The notes below the pieces were generated by a model that searched no databases, was not told where the DNA came from, and worked only from the letters and a program-made list of their open reading frames with translations. Position numbers and translations under genes: made by a program. 64,000 nucleotides of DNA from Labia minor (lineage: Eukaryota > Arthropoda > Insecta > Dermaptera > Spongiphoridae). The stretch is from NCBI GenBank assembly GCA_963082975.1, contig OY720346.1:71725267-71789266 (forward strand), in the 5' to 3' direction. Shown one piece after another: positions 1 to 11,251 of the stretch (position 1 is its first letter; each line of letters starts with the position of its first letter).

Positions 1-3000
1 AGGTCGTCCAAATACTAAAAGAAAAAATTTATGAAAATTTAGAGATCCGAGATATCGATTTGATTAGGAGAATGGGAAGGAAATCAGACAACAAGACCAG
101 ACCTATAATAATAACATTCATTGCTGCAAGAATGAGGGATTTAATTCTGAGAAGTAGTAAAAATTAAAAAGTTATCAAATCTATCTGACTGAAGATCTCT
201 CGAAAGAAGTGAGAGAAATCAGAAAGGAATTGATCCCGAAAATGATTGAAGCAAGGAATATGGGTAAGTTTGCCATCATCAAATATGATAAATTAATAAT
301 TAAGGAAAACTTCAAAATAGGAAAACATTCTGACGAAAATAAAAGAAAGAGACAATTGATGGAATCAACTTCAAGTCCAACAGACAGTACCACGGTCAAT
401 TCTACAAAAAAAAAAAGAAAAAAGAGAAGAAGGACAAATAACTAGTCATTACTCTGTTGACAGTAAGAATAATCGATCTAAGATAAATGATTATTTTGAA
501 AAAAATAATTCAATCAATAAAGAAAAAAATAGTCAGCCCGAATAGGAATTAAGAACCAGGCCAAGTACATCAAACAAAGCAGCAGCAGACCTCTACCACC
601 CAGAAAGTTTGGTCAACGAGGGTGAGTTGGACCATTTCCTCCCGAAATTAAATTCTCCAAAAATAAATATTTCTAAAATAGATATTCCTAAACTTATAAT
701 TAACAAGAAAAATTTAAATATAAATAATAATAGATTTTATAACCAAACATTAAGCCACTCATTAAAAGATTTAGTTAATAAAAATAAAACTCAATATAAA
801 AATAGTTCTAGTTTCAAAACTAAGAAAAAAGAAGATAAACACGATGAATTTAAAAATAAGAGGATAAAAGTTAAATTTAAAAATAAGAATTATAGTAATG
901 AAGGAGATATTAATAATAATGTTAAAATAAAAAAAAATATTACAGATAAAATAACAATGATACCTTCACCTAAAATTTTCAATAAAAAAAGTCAAATTAA
1001 TAAAAATAATAATATAAGGAAAAACAAAGAAAAATTATTAAAAATTGGTACACTAAATGTGCGCACTCTAAAGGGCGAGGAAAGAATGATCGAACTTGAA
1101 AATGCCTTAGAAGATACAGAATTAGATATATTAGGAATATGTGAGGTGCGAAGAAACGGGGAAAGGCTGATAGAAAGGAAAAGTGGTTTTGTTTTTTATC
1201 ATTTTGGTCAGGAGAGTGGCAGAAGGGGTGTTGGTTTCATGGTTAGGGAAAAAATAAAAAATAATGTCTTAGAATATAAAGGGTAGAAGACAGACAGAAT
1301 AGCACTTATGAAGATATGTAAAAATAATCATACGTTAACTTTAATACAAATATATGCACCAACTAGTGAAACGGATGAAAATATTTGTGACCAATATTAT
1401 GATACACTAAACAATGTTATAAGAGAAAACTGCCAAAGAAATTATAGAAATAAAATAATAATTATGGGGGACTGGAACAGTCAAATTGGAAAAAGACTAA
1501 AAGAAGAAAATCTAATAATGGGTCCATATGGTTATGGGAAATTAAATGAAAGAGGAGAAAAACCTATCAACTTCTGTCTGGAAAATAACTTGAGGATAGT
1601 AAATACCTACTATAAACGTAGAGCAGGTAAAAAATGGACTTGGTTGGCCCCTAACGGTATACACAAGACCAAGATTGATTTTATTCTAACGCCTAATTTG
1701 AATATTATTAAAAAATTTGAAATAAATGATAAATTCTCCTTCTCAACTGATCACAGACTATTAACGATTAATGTAGATTTAAAAATAATAAATAAAAGAC
1801 CCCATCCAAAAATGAATAAAAAATATTTCTTAAATTTTAATAAAATGAATATAGAAAAGCTAAATCAAGTTCAAAAGGAAATAGAATTAATAGATTACTC
1901 AGAGATACAGCAAGTGCAAAACCAATACAACTTAATAGAAAAAAATCTTAAAATTTTACAAAAAGATTCTGTAGAGAAATCAAATCAGGTTCCAAAAATT
2001 TCCGAAAACACTAAAAACTTAATTAAAAAAAGAAATAAATTAAAAAATATGAGGAATTCATTGAGTAATAAACTAGAACATAACCTTATGTGTAAAATGG
2101 TAAAATATAATATTAAAAATGATTTAAAAATATACAATGATAACTTAATAAAATCTATAATAGAACCACACACATCTATTAAAAAATTAAAAAAAGAAAT
2201 ATCAGTTGGAAAAACACTTATTACATCATTAAAAAATAAAAGTGAGCTTTTAGAAAATAATAGGATACACATACTAGAAATTGCTACTGAATTTTATAAA
2301 GAATTTTCCGACAAAAAAGAAAATTATAAAGAATATAAAATAACGAATGATCTCCAGGAAGATATTCCAGATTTCTTAGAAAGCGAATTAGAAGGGATAA
2401 TAAGAAAATTAAAACCCGAAAAAACACCAGGTATTGACACTATAAAAAACGAAATAATTAAAAACTCAATAAATCTAATTATAAAACCTTTAACGTTGGT
2501 ATTCAATAACATTTTGAAGAGTCAAATAATACCATACCAATGGAAAATATCGAATGTAATGATTTTAAATAAAAAAGGAGACCCAAAAGATATTAAAAAT
2601 TACCGACCAATAACAATATCATCAAGTGTTGGAAAAATATTTATGAAGCTTATTTATAATAGATTAGAAAAGCAAATGGCTTATAACCAATCAACGGAAC
2701 AAGCAGGATTCAAAAGTGGATTCTCAACTTGTGATCATCTTCATACTATAACTCAAATTATAGAAAAATCAAAGGAATATACCTAAGATGGAAATCTTTC
2801 TTGCCTTTATAGACTACGAAAAGGCATTCGATTCGATATACCAGGAATCCGTTTTTGAGGCATTGATATCTCAAGGAGTAAATCCACAATATGTGCAAAT
2901 TATTCAAGAAATTTATAAAGACTGTAAAGCCCGTATCATTCTAGAAAAGCCGGGAACGTTCTTCCCAGTTAGAAGAGGAGTTAAACAGGGGGACCCTCTT

Positions 3001-4011
3001 TCACCAATGCTTTTTAATTGTGTACTGGAAGAAATATTCAAAAGACTAGATTGGGAAAATAAAGGATTGAAAATACATGGTTCCTATTTAAATAACTTAA
3101 GATTCGCGGATGACGTTGTAATAATAGCAACATCAAGAAATCAAATAACAAAAATGATAAACCAATTAAATAAAGGAGGTAAAGAAATGGGACTAAGAAT
3201 TAATGTAAAGAAATCGTTAATTCTTTGCAACGGAGACCAAGAAGAAATAAAATTCGATACTAAAATACAGCCCATACCATGCAAAGACGAAACTATATAT
3301 CTGGGACAATTAACAAGTTTTGAAAACCAAACAACAAAAGAAATCAAAAGAAGAATTGCTCTAACATGGAAAAAATTTTGGTCCATGAAGTATATTTTAA
3401 AAAATAAAGAAATAGATCAGAGATCAAAAATAAAAATTTACAAGAAATGCATAACACCGGTTTTAATATATGGAGGGCAGACTTGGTCTCTTACTCTAAA
3501 AAATAAAAAAGATCTTGAAATTGCGCAACGAACAATGATCAGGAGCATACTATATCTGAGAAAGAAAGACAGAATAAATATGAACCAGATATATAAAAAG
3601 TTTAATATTGAAAATATCAATGTAATTATTAGAAGACTAAAATGCAAATGGGCGGGCCACATTTCAAGAATGAATAACCATCGATGGACCAAGGTTGCAA
3701 CTGAATGGCATCCCATGGAGAATAAAAGAAATAGGCGTAGACCCTCAAGAAGATGGTCAGATGATCTTGAAGAAGTCGCAGGCGTCGACTGGACTAGAGT
3801 AGCAAGACAGAGGTTGGCCTGGAGGAATCTGGGAGAGGCCTATGCCCGAAGGGGCCTGGTTCAATTTTAATATGAAGGAAAAAAAAAAAAAAAAAAATTT
3901 GCAGAATGTGTATTAAGTGTAAATAATGTTTAATTGTAAAATCTGTAAAAAATGTTTGTAATTATTTAATCATGAACCAATAAAGGCAATAATAATAATA
4001 ATAATAATAAT
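1..4011 (+). mobile_element. RTE/CFDP2-type LINE, 5' end outside window
   Basis: Non-LTR retrotransposon entered part-way through its coding region. It has an ORF1-like domain, an apurinic-type endonuclease of the kind annotated as craniofacial development protein 2-like, a reverse transcriptase and a C-terminal region. The 3' UTR is about 140 bp with an AATAAA near 3980, and it ends in an (AAT)n tail at about 3988-4011, typical of RTE/I-like tails rather than poly(A). Several frame breaks make it inactive. The clade assignment rests on the endonuclease type and the tail and needs a tree. Confidence 0.85.
3..3870 (+). pseudogene. LINE endonuclease-reverse transcriptase, broken reading frame
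   Basis: Once one long reading frame, now in pieces. Nt 3-165 and about 168-420 (another frame) encode a basic ORF1-like domain (RRMGRK, then LSKEVREIRKEL). From about 420 to 2786 a single frame runs with in-frame stops at 543 and 1284. It holds the endonuclease (LNVRTL near 1050, GDWN near 1470, DHRLL near 1750) and the N-terminal half of the RT (NYRPITISSSVGK near 2610). A frameshift at about 2784 moves the rest to the next frame, where AFIDYEKAFD, KQGDPLSP and FADDVVI (RT active site, about 3110) are intact, with a basic C-terminal tail. Breaks at about 165, 420, 543, 1284 and 2784 fit neutral decay. The conserved catalytic motifs suggest modest age. Confidence 0.85.
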
Positions 4012-4020
4012 TTATGTTTA

Positions 4021-4264
4021 CACACTATGAGCGGGGCGGGTATTTGTACCCGTTGCGGTGACTGCCACTTATAAGCGGGGCGGGTATTTATACCCGTTGC
4101 CTCTTATATAATATATATTTTCCCTTGTGTCACTTAAAATTACTTATTTTAAACGATAACTGATATATATCCCTCATATAAGTGGCAACGGGTATAATTA
4201 CCCGCCCCGCTTATAAGTGGCAGTCCCCGCAACGGGTACAAATACCAGCCCCGCTCATAGTGTG
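4021..4264. repeat. GC-rich foldback MITE with TTAA-like flanks
   Basis: About 90-bp imperfect inverted arms begin CACACTATGAGCGGGGC and end with its complement. Each arm holds two copies of a GGGTATTTRTACCC palindrome. Flanks are TTTA on the left and TTAA on the right, consistent with a TTAA target duplication with one mutation (piggyBac-like in inference only). No coding capacity. Confidence 0.7.
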
Positions 4265-4565
4265 TTAAGTAAATGTTATTATTGAATAGTAATTATTATA
4301 TTATATTTGTAAATAAATAATTTTTATTAATATAAGATTTTATAAATGTAATAATATATAGGATATTGTACTCATATTGTCTTCATAAAAAAAAAGTTAT
4401 TATTTTTAGACAAAATATATGCAGTAAATCATCAGTCAAATAAAAACCAAGCCGAATTGGAAACTATTTCTAGTGATTTGAACCTGGAAATAATAAAAAT
4501 TGGTCGCGTTTCTGGACCTCGCAGGGCATGCTGTAGCTTACGAGCACAGACCATCTAACAGACTG
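4265..4565. other. AT-rich spacer, no gene seen
   Basis: AT-rich sequence between two MITEs. From 4500 it turns less AT-rich (GGACCTCGCAGGGCATGC), possibly a remnant of an older element into which the next MITE inserted. Nothing coding is recognisable. Confidence 0.5.
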
Positions 4566-4776
4566 CTAAACTCTATTGTTCTCGATGAAACAAAGTTTTT
4601 GGCGATTGCTGGCAGTAACTAATTGAAAAAAAATCGGACTTGTGTGTTTGGTCTTTGCAAAGACCAAACAAATACCCACAACACACACACAAGCCCGATT
4701 TTTTATTATATTTTCGAATGCCAGCATAACCAGATGGCGCCAAAAACTTTGTTTCACGGAGAACAATAGAATTTAG
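4566..4776. repeat. 211-bp MITE with about 38-bp terminal inverted repeats
   Basis: The ends are near-perfect inverted repeats. The left end starts CTAAACTCTATTGTTCTC and continues to TTTTTGGCG; the right end is its complement, finishing AGAATTTAG. An inner inverted pair (AATCGG(A/G)CTTGTGTG) flanks a CTTTGCAAAG palindrome, so the whole element folds into a hairpin. No open frame of note. Confidence 0.75.
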
Positions 4777-5846
4777 GGGGCCTACGAGCAGTTACTGCTG
4801 TGTGGAGAGCATACCCACAGTTATATAAACATTTTTACAGTCCAAATCAAATTCTAAACTAAATTCTAACTAAAAGATTAGCCAGTACACATTTTATTGA
4901 ATTTTAGCTTTAATGATAGATATCGTAGAATAAATATCAATACTATCCAATGCGCTACAATCAAGAAAAATTACTATATCCAGTGGCGCAACCAGGATTT
5001 GATCCTGGGGGGTGGGGGGTATGACTAGCCGCTCCACCATCCTATGCCCCCCCCCCCCCCCGGGCTCTTTCAAAGACAAATTTTCATTAAGATTTTTTTT
5101 TATATTAAATATTTAAAAAAGTTTTGTAAATGAAACACTGATTTTACAAAATCTGGCAAAAAAATTTAATTTCGTATTTTATTTACTCATATTCACAGTT
5201 TTAGAAAGAAAATTTTTTTTCCAACTATAAGTAAATCAATTTAGCTTTCCTCATGGAATTCCGTTTGTTTTTTGTGGTGGGAGGTGGCACCAAAAAAGTA
5301 GGGAGAAATTTTTGTCGTCCCTTTTGGATGTAGCAAAACATTGAATTTTCCATAAGACATAATACATTTTTGTTTACAATTTTCTCATATGTTTGAAAGT
5401 TTTTCTTAGTTATTTCTTCTTTATTTTATAGTTTAGTTAATATATTTAATAATTATAAATAGTTTTTAATAATTTAATTTGTATTTAATATGAAATTATT
5501 TTTTATTAGATTCTAACTGAATTCTAAGTCCAGGTTAGGTTTACACCTGGGTTTAGGTTAGAGACAGGTTATAAATAGTTGTTATTTTATTTTAGTTTTT
5601 AAAAAATAATTATCATGGCATGTTCTGCATAATCATGCACGAAATATATCTTCATCTTATATCTCTCGTATAATTAAATTAAAATAATATTGAAAATAAG
5701 TAAAATAAAAAGAGTTGTAAAAATTGATAAACTCATAATTTTTATAATTAAATAAGTTTTAAAGAGGTCCATACATCCTATACCTATTATATAGTTATAA
5801 TATATAATTATATAAAACAAAATATTAATGTTTTTGTTTGATTTAG
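4777..5846. other. Intergenic or intronic AT-rich DNA with repeat debris
   Basis: No gene is recognised. It contains GC-rich debris at about 4982-5062 (CAGTGGCGCAACCAGGATTTG, a GATTTGATCC palindrome, runs of G and a C16 tract), resembling the end of an old DNA element, and otherwise AT-rich filler. The last bases (about 5836-5846) are the polypyrimidine tract and AG acceptor of the first transporter exon. Confidence 0.5.
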
Positions 5847-6058
5847 TCTTTCAAGCGGCTCCACCGAAACCTCCAAGTATGGCTCAGGCCAATCTTCTCC
5901 AAGAAGTAGATACCGTTCGTTTGGGTTATATTGAATCGCTCAAAAGAATGTTCACTGATAAAAATTATTTATTATTGCTAGTGGCGAATGGAATTAATGT
6001 AGGAGCATTCTATGCAGTGAGCACTTTGCTGAATCCAATTATACTGGGCCATTTTCAA
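5847..6058 (+). CDS. FLVCR: FLVCR-type (SLC49) transporter, exon 'n+1' (loop between TM6 and TM7, and TM7)
   Basis: This 212-bp exon is bounded by TTTAG acceptor and GTAAAT donor. It encodes the cytoplasmic linker and next membrane helix of a major-facilitator protein of the FLVCR/SLC49 family: PPKPPSMAQ, then MFTDKNYLLLL, then FYAVSTLLNPIIL. Family members carry heme or choline/ethanolamine across the plasma membrane or mitochondrial membranes. The exon needs one base from its predecessor (phase 1) and ends on a codon boundary. It joins perfectly in frame to the exon at 6475. Its natural predecessor by phase and protein order is the exon type found at 44177, which lies downstream here, so gene order is disturbed. 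Confidence 0.85.
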
Positions 6059-6474
6059 GTAAATTTTATTTATTTATTAATTTTCCCACATTAATAATTA
6101 ATATACAAATTACTCTTTATTTTTTAATGTTATAAATTCAACTTGCAAATTGTATTCTATGCGGGTGCATTTATTGCATCCTACAATTTACTGCATACTA
6201 CAATTTATTATGATTTAATTTTCTATACTATTGATGAATTGTTTTAAAATGAAATAAAAATAGAATGAAATTTGATTATTATACTAATTTTCAAATTAAT
6301 ATATAAATTATTAATTCTGATAAAAACTATTTTATAAACTATAATTCTCTAGAAAAATTTATTTTTTTATTCAAAATAATTAACATTTTAAGATTATTTT
6401 TAATTAATCTTTAATCTATCTAATAATAAACAAAAATTATATTATTTTTATTGAGATTTATTTTTTTTCCTTAG
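6059..6474 (+). other. Intron between transporter exons
   Basis: AT-rich 416-bp intron with GTAAAT donor and a pyrimidine-rich CCTTAG acceptor. A close copy, minus some bases, is at 58485-58893. Confidence 0.8.
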
Positions 6475-6578
6475 GAAGCAGAAGAAGATGCAGGAAGAAT
6501 AGGTCTAGTAATGGTACTTGCTGGTGTTGTAGCCTCAGTACTTGGTGGAATCGTCCTCGACAAAACACATATGTTTAA
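6475..6578 (+). CDS. FLVCR: FLVCR-type transporter, exon 'n+2' (TM8)
   Basis: This 104-bp exon encodes AEEDAGRIGLVMVLAGVV and on to GGIVLDKTHMFK, matching the glutamate/glycine-rich start and the small-residue membrane helix of the FLVCR family. The start is on a codon boundary and the end leaves two bases (AA), to be completed by a G. The exon at 45157 begins with exactly that G and continues the protein, so a 38.6-kb intron would restore the frame. The same 104 bp occurs without a difference at 58894-58997. Confidence 0.85.
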
Positions 6579-6674
6579 GTAAATTACAATGATATTCTAC
6601 GTTTCTATTTTACTTTTAATCTAAAAATTAAATAAATTCATAATTATTATCGAATATAGTTGATATCATTAACC

Positions 6675-6897
6675 CAGTGATTCTCAACCTTTTTTTTTTA
6701 CCGCGGCACACTTTTAACGATTTAAAAATTTGGCGGCACACAAAGAAAAAGATAACTGTAAAAGTGTACCATATTGAAAAAAAGTGGTCCCAAAAAGGGT
6801 TTACATTTTTTTAGAACCAAATTAAAGAAAATTAAAAAAAAAATCGGAAATGTTTAAGAGCCTCATAATCTCGAGGCACAGTGGTTGAGAATTACTG
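6675..6897 (+). mobile_element. hAT-type MITE with 8-bp target duplication
   Basis: It begins CAGTGATTCTCAACC and ends GGTTGAGAATTACTG, imperfect terminal inverted repeats. CATTAACC flanks both sides (6667-6674 and 6898-6905), the 8-bp duplication expected of hAT elements. It is non-coding. Related copies are at 42913 (reverse), 44483 and 59094 (truncated). Confidence 0.9.
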
Positions 6898-6905
6898 CAT
6901 TAACC

Positions 6906-7725
6906 TATCTTATCTTTCTTTTTTATATTGATCAAATCATTTAAGAAACTTTGAGTTTTTAAAAAAATATATATTTCAATTTTAATAATAATAATCAATA
7001 GTTCATATATTAAAACACCCGGCATCCTATGCTGCCAGCGGCATGAAGCTCTTCTTAATATAAAATTATTAACTTTATTCAAATCGTCGTAATAATTTTT
7101 CTTTTTCTTTTTTTCAATATTTAATAATAATAAAACAAAATTTATAAAAATGAAGTTAGTTACAAATCAATAATTTTGATTTTAATAATTGTAACTAACT
7201 TCATAATGTTACAGACATCACATACATACGACAGAAACACTGATGTAATGGTAAAATAAAAAGTAAGGACTCATAGTGGGAGCAAAAAACGTTCTATTTT
7301 CAGCAAACTATTTTTTTCCATATAAATTTTTATTTTTTCTTATTCTTACTAAAAAAAATATTAACGAACCCAAAAAAAAAAATTCTAACTGTAGATTAAG
7401 TGGGAGTTGTCGGGATATTAAAAAGAGGTGGAACTCGTTCCGGCTTTGAAAAAAGGTAAAGGAACGTCGTTCCCCTGCGTTCCCCTTCCAATACACCACT
7501 TGGCGGAAATTATTTATATATTGTATTACAATTTAAATTATTGTAAAAATTTGAAAACTTTTTAAATATTTTAAATAAACCTTTATATAAATATCATAAA
7601 TAATCAAATATATTATGCAATTTTTAAAATACCAAAAGAAAAATAGCTCCATTATTATAAAATTAAGGGCTCAAACCAACTCAAGTTTTGAAAAAAAAAT
7701 TTAATTTAAAAATTATATATTTAAT
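6906..7725 (+). other. Transporter intron remainder with an extra insertion
   Basis: It aligns with 44711-45096, the intron piece before the exon at 45157. Relative to that copy it carries extra DNA at about 7147-7575, including a perfect-looking inverted repeat (GAAGTTAGTTACAA at about 7152 against TTGTAACTAACTTC at about 7190) and a GC-richer part near 7425-7505. Similarity to the other copy stops at 7725, where repeat BR begins. Confidence 0.6.
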
Positions 7726-7739
7726 TGAACAATAATAAT

Positions 7740-9859
7740 AATAACAACATTAAAGTAAATATTTATAGAGGTGTCAAAAAAAAATTGATTTTTTTTTCTT
7801 ATAAAACCTCAAGAATTTTAATTTTTATAGAAAAACAAAACAAAAGAAAGATCATTTGTACAATTTAAGCTTGAAAAGATAAATTATTATAAAATAAAAA
7901 CGAAAAGACAAGTACGCATTTTACCATATATATAAATAAATATAATAATATATATATAAATTAAATAAATAATAAAAAAACGATTAAAATTAAACGTCCT
8001 TTTTTTCTTATTATTCTAAATAAAAACTTTTCAATATATATATATAGATATATAAATTGTTTTGTTATATATGAAATATTTTTATATCATTCCTAAGCTT
8101 GAATAAATGCTTTCGATTGTATAGATTATTTTAAAAAAATTAACCAAATATTAATTAAGAAAAACGTGTTTTATTTATTTATTTTACTTTTCTAATCCTT
8201 TGTTTCCATACCACAGAATATGAAAATATTCCTTATAATTATAAATTTTGTTTCAATCGATAATATTTTTAAAATTTTTTGTCTTAATTTATTTAAGTTA
8301 ATATTTGATATTAATCTGATAATTGTTACGTTAATTATATTTATTTTTTACACGCTTTTATTTTCGTTCAATATGTCTCTTATCAAAAAAAAGATACATT
8401 TTTTTTATTAGTCTTTTCGAAATATGGTCCTCCGGCCCGGAAGACATTTTGAAAATTGTATTTTGGCCCGCGCTTAAAAGTATTTTCCCAACCCTGTATG
8501 GGAAAAAGAAAAGGGCTGTATTTAGGGTTTTCCCGGAAACTATTTGATCCATGCTTGGACTTCAACGAACATTTAAAAAAAATTGGCAAAATAGAGTTAT
8601 GACCTTACCAACCCATTTTGCTATTCGTTTGTATGTAATAGATTATTATATTATATTAAATTTCAATTTATATATTATCTAAAATAATTTTTCAAGAAGC
8701 AAAATATTCAGGTATTTGAAAAATCCATGAAACAATTTATTTTTAACTTGATTCCTTGTTCATTAACAATTGAATTTTGTTTACTTGTAGAAGAATGAAA
8801 AAAGGACAAAGCAACAAAAAGGACTTTTTCAAAGCTTTTGTGTTTACTTGAAAAGAAGAGACAATAATAAGAAGAATAATAATACAACAAAAAGGATCTT
8901 GGCCAAAGATATTTCGGATGTGCTATTTTAGTTCAAGAAAAAAGATATTCAAGGGTTTTTTTTTGGTTGTGTCAAAAGTTGGAATAAGAATTTATTGAAA
9001 TTTGAAAATGTATTTAGAAAGTTCTAAAACATCTTATTTTAGCTGATCTTAATATTTTTAATTATTATAATATATTATTATAAATTATTAATTTAAAAAT
9101 CGAGAACAAAACATTCATGGGTTCTCTTTATTAAAAATATTCTTAATTATTTAAATTTTTACAAACATTTATTAATTTATTAGACTAAAATTGTAAGAGA
9201 AAGCATATAATATAATAAATATTATGTAGATATATTATATAAGGATATATTTTTATATTATATATAAAGAATATAGGAAAGGATATGAGATTGAATAAGG
9301 AAAATAAAATAAATTCACAAATTTAATTTTATAATATTTATTAATATTCACTGAATTATTATTATTAATATTAATTAAGATATACATTACAAATATTAAA
9401 TACAATCGCCATTTTTTAAATAAAACTTCAATAACTATATAATGTACAAGAATAGTATTTATTTTAATAGAGACATTATATTTATAATTTATGACTTAAA
9501 TAATAAAATAATTTTATAAATTATTTAAAATTATTTTTTAAATAATTTAATTTCAATAAAATAAAACAAAATTACAAAATGTTTATTTATTATTATTCTA
9601 CAATAATATCTTTTAAAAATTGTGCAATACTTACAAATATTAGAATAATATATTTATAATATATTTAACTTTAACAATAAATTTTTTTAATTTAAATACA
9701 AACATACAATGGTAATTTATTTAATTTTTTTTCATATTAAAGTAGTATTTATTTTCAATTATTAAAAACTATATTTAAATATTTTTATTATTATTATTAT
9801 ACAATATAAATCTTAAATATTAAAATAACTTATACTTTTATAACGATCATAAGAAATAT
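7740..9859. other. BR 3' flank, no gene seen
   Basis: AT-rich sequence downstream of the F-box/LRR gene. Short open frames here are low-complexity or poorly conserved between BR copies. The block at about 8410-8900 (starting near TTTTCGAAATATGGTCCTCC) is the best conserved part and the least AT-rich, but its frames break between copies. Confidence 0.5.
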
Positions 9860-11251
9860 TTATAAACATTTATTTTTAAATGAATAACGTTCGATAATAC
9901 TTGCAAAAGGTAACAACTCTTTAAAATTCTTATGAGTATCTCGAGCATACACATTAGAATCAAAGGGCCAATCCCTATTTTTTTCATCAGTGTATTTATT
10001 AATGTTCAATGTATGAACACGCAAGTTATTTTTAATTGTCCTAAAATCAATTTTTATATCTGTATAATCAAGAATTAATTGATATAATGTTTTACATTGA
10101 AAAAGGTATGGAAGTACTTCATTACATATTTTTCGACATCCATACAATGATAAAATATTTAATTTTTTTATTTTAAAGATATCCTCTAGATCAATAGAAA
10201 TTAAAAATTGACAGCATTCTAATCGGAGATCTGTTAAATTTTCAAACTTATTAAGCATTTTCAAGGCATTTTTCTGGACAAAATCGCAAAAAACTATTTT
10301 CAAATTTGTTAATGGTAACCTTTTTTTAAGAAACACTTTAACTAGTTGCTCTGTAAAGGATTCAATATGGAAAAGCATTACTTTTTTCAATTTACCTAAT
10401 GGTGCAATTTCAAAATAACTCCTGAGAATTTCTTCTGGGCCATTGTATGCAATCTGTAGATGTTCTAAATTTTCTAATTTTGACAAATAAGATGGCCAGG
10501 TATTATTATCACAATTAATATCGATTTCTAATTCTCTTAAATGAGAGAAGTTAGCTATTGATTTCAATGGTTCAATTGTTGTTATCAATAATTTCGGCAA
10601 ATTTAATGTTACAAGTTGGTTCATTTTCATTAATAATTTATTTATATTTTTATTACAATAATATTCAGATGGAAGACTAAACTTTTTTAAATTTGGAAAA
10701 AAATAATTAATACCCCATAGAAAAATATCATGATTTAGTTCGGGCCCTTGTATAATAATTTCCTCTACCTTATCGAAAATAGGATATGTTGGCGATTTAC
10801 CTTCTTCGACATCACTTGATAATTTTATTAGAAAATCTCGTATTTTATCTAATTTTATTTCGGAGTTAACATGAAAAACAATTTTTTTTATTCTTAGTAT
10901 GGATGAATGTTTTATAAACTTGATTAAAAATTCATAATTCATCACATTTACTTCAACAGTTTTTATTAAAAAATAGAATCGTTCAAAAAACTTAGCTAGG
11001 AAGGAATCCGAATCGGTGAAACAAATTGTAGGCGAGGAAGAAACAATTCCAGAATTGATAATCGCATCGTAATAATATGGATCTTCACTAAAATCAAGCA
11101 ATTGTTGTAATGTTGAATATTTAAGAATATTACCTACTAATTCTTGCGGTAATCTCCTCATATGTTGATGTAATTCTTGATCATAACTGAAATTTACAGT
11201 TGTTTCATTTACAGGAGACAGCTTCTGAACACACTGGTTGGTTTTTTCCAT
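9860..11251 (-). CDS. F-box/leucine-rich-repeat protein, copy 1
   Basis: 463-residue intronless protein from the ATG at 11251. Residues about 34-75 form an F-box-like segment (LPQELVGNILKYSTLQQLL), the part that docks on Skp1 in SCF ubiquitin ligases. From about 185 to 430 there are irregular leucine-rich repeats (FPNLKKFSLP, LRELEIDI, LENLEHLQIAY, LTNLKIVF, FENLTDLRLECC, KKLNILSLYGC) like FBXL proteins. The inferred role is substrate receptor of a ubiquitin ligase or a secreted mimic; the target is unknown. The frame extends upstream to 11317 but starts there with GTG after a stop, so the internal ATG is used. Two paralogues lie in this window. The open frame despite surrounding decay suggests selection or very recent copying. 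Confidence 0.8.
   Translation of the reverse strand: MEKTNQCVQKLSPVNETTVNFSYDQELHQHMRRLPQELVGNILKYSTLQQLLDFSEDPYYYDAIINSGIVSSSPTICFTDSDSFLAKFFERFYFLIKTVEVNVMNYEFLIKFIKHSSILRIKKIVFHVNSEIKLDKIRDFLIKLSSDVEEGKSPTYPIFDKVEEIIIQGPELNHDIFLWGINYFFPNLKKFSLPSEYYCNKNINKLLMKMNQLVTLNLPKLLITTIEPLKSIANFSHLRELEIDINCDNNTWPSYLSKLENLEHLQIAYNGPEEILRSYFEIAPLGKLKKVMLFHIESFTEQLVKVFLKKRLPLTNLKIVFCDFVQKNALKMLNKFENLTDLRLECCQFLISIDLEDIFKIKKLNILSLYGCRKICNEVLPYLFQCKTLYQLILDYTDIKIDFRTIKNNLRVHTLNINKYTDEKNRDWPFDSNVYARDTHKNFKELLPFASIIERYSFKNKCL

Noticed and set aside
8220-8411. Small hydrophobic protein in BR 5' part (similar frame at 22289)
   Set aside because: AT-rich low-complexity sequence. The frame changes between BR copies, and copy 3 is shifted.
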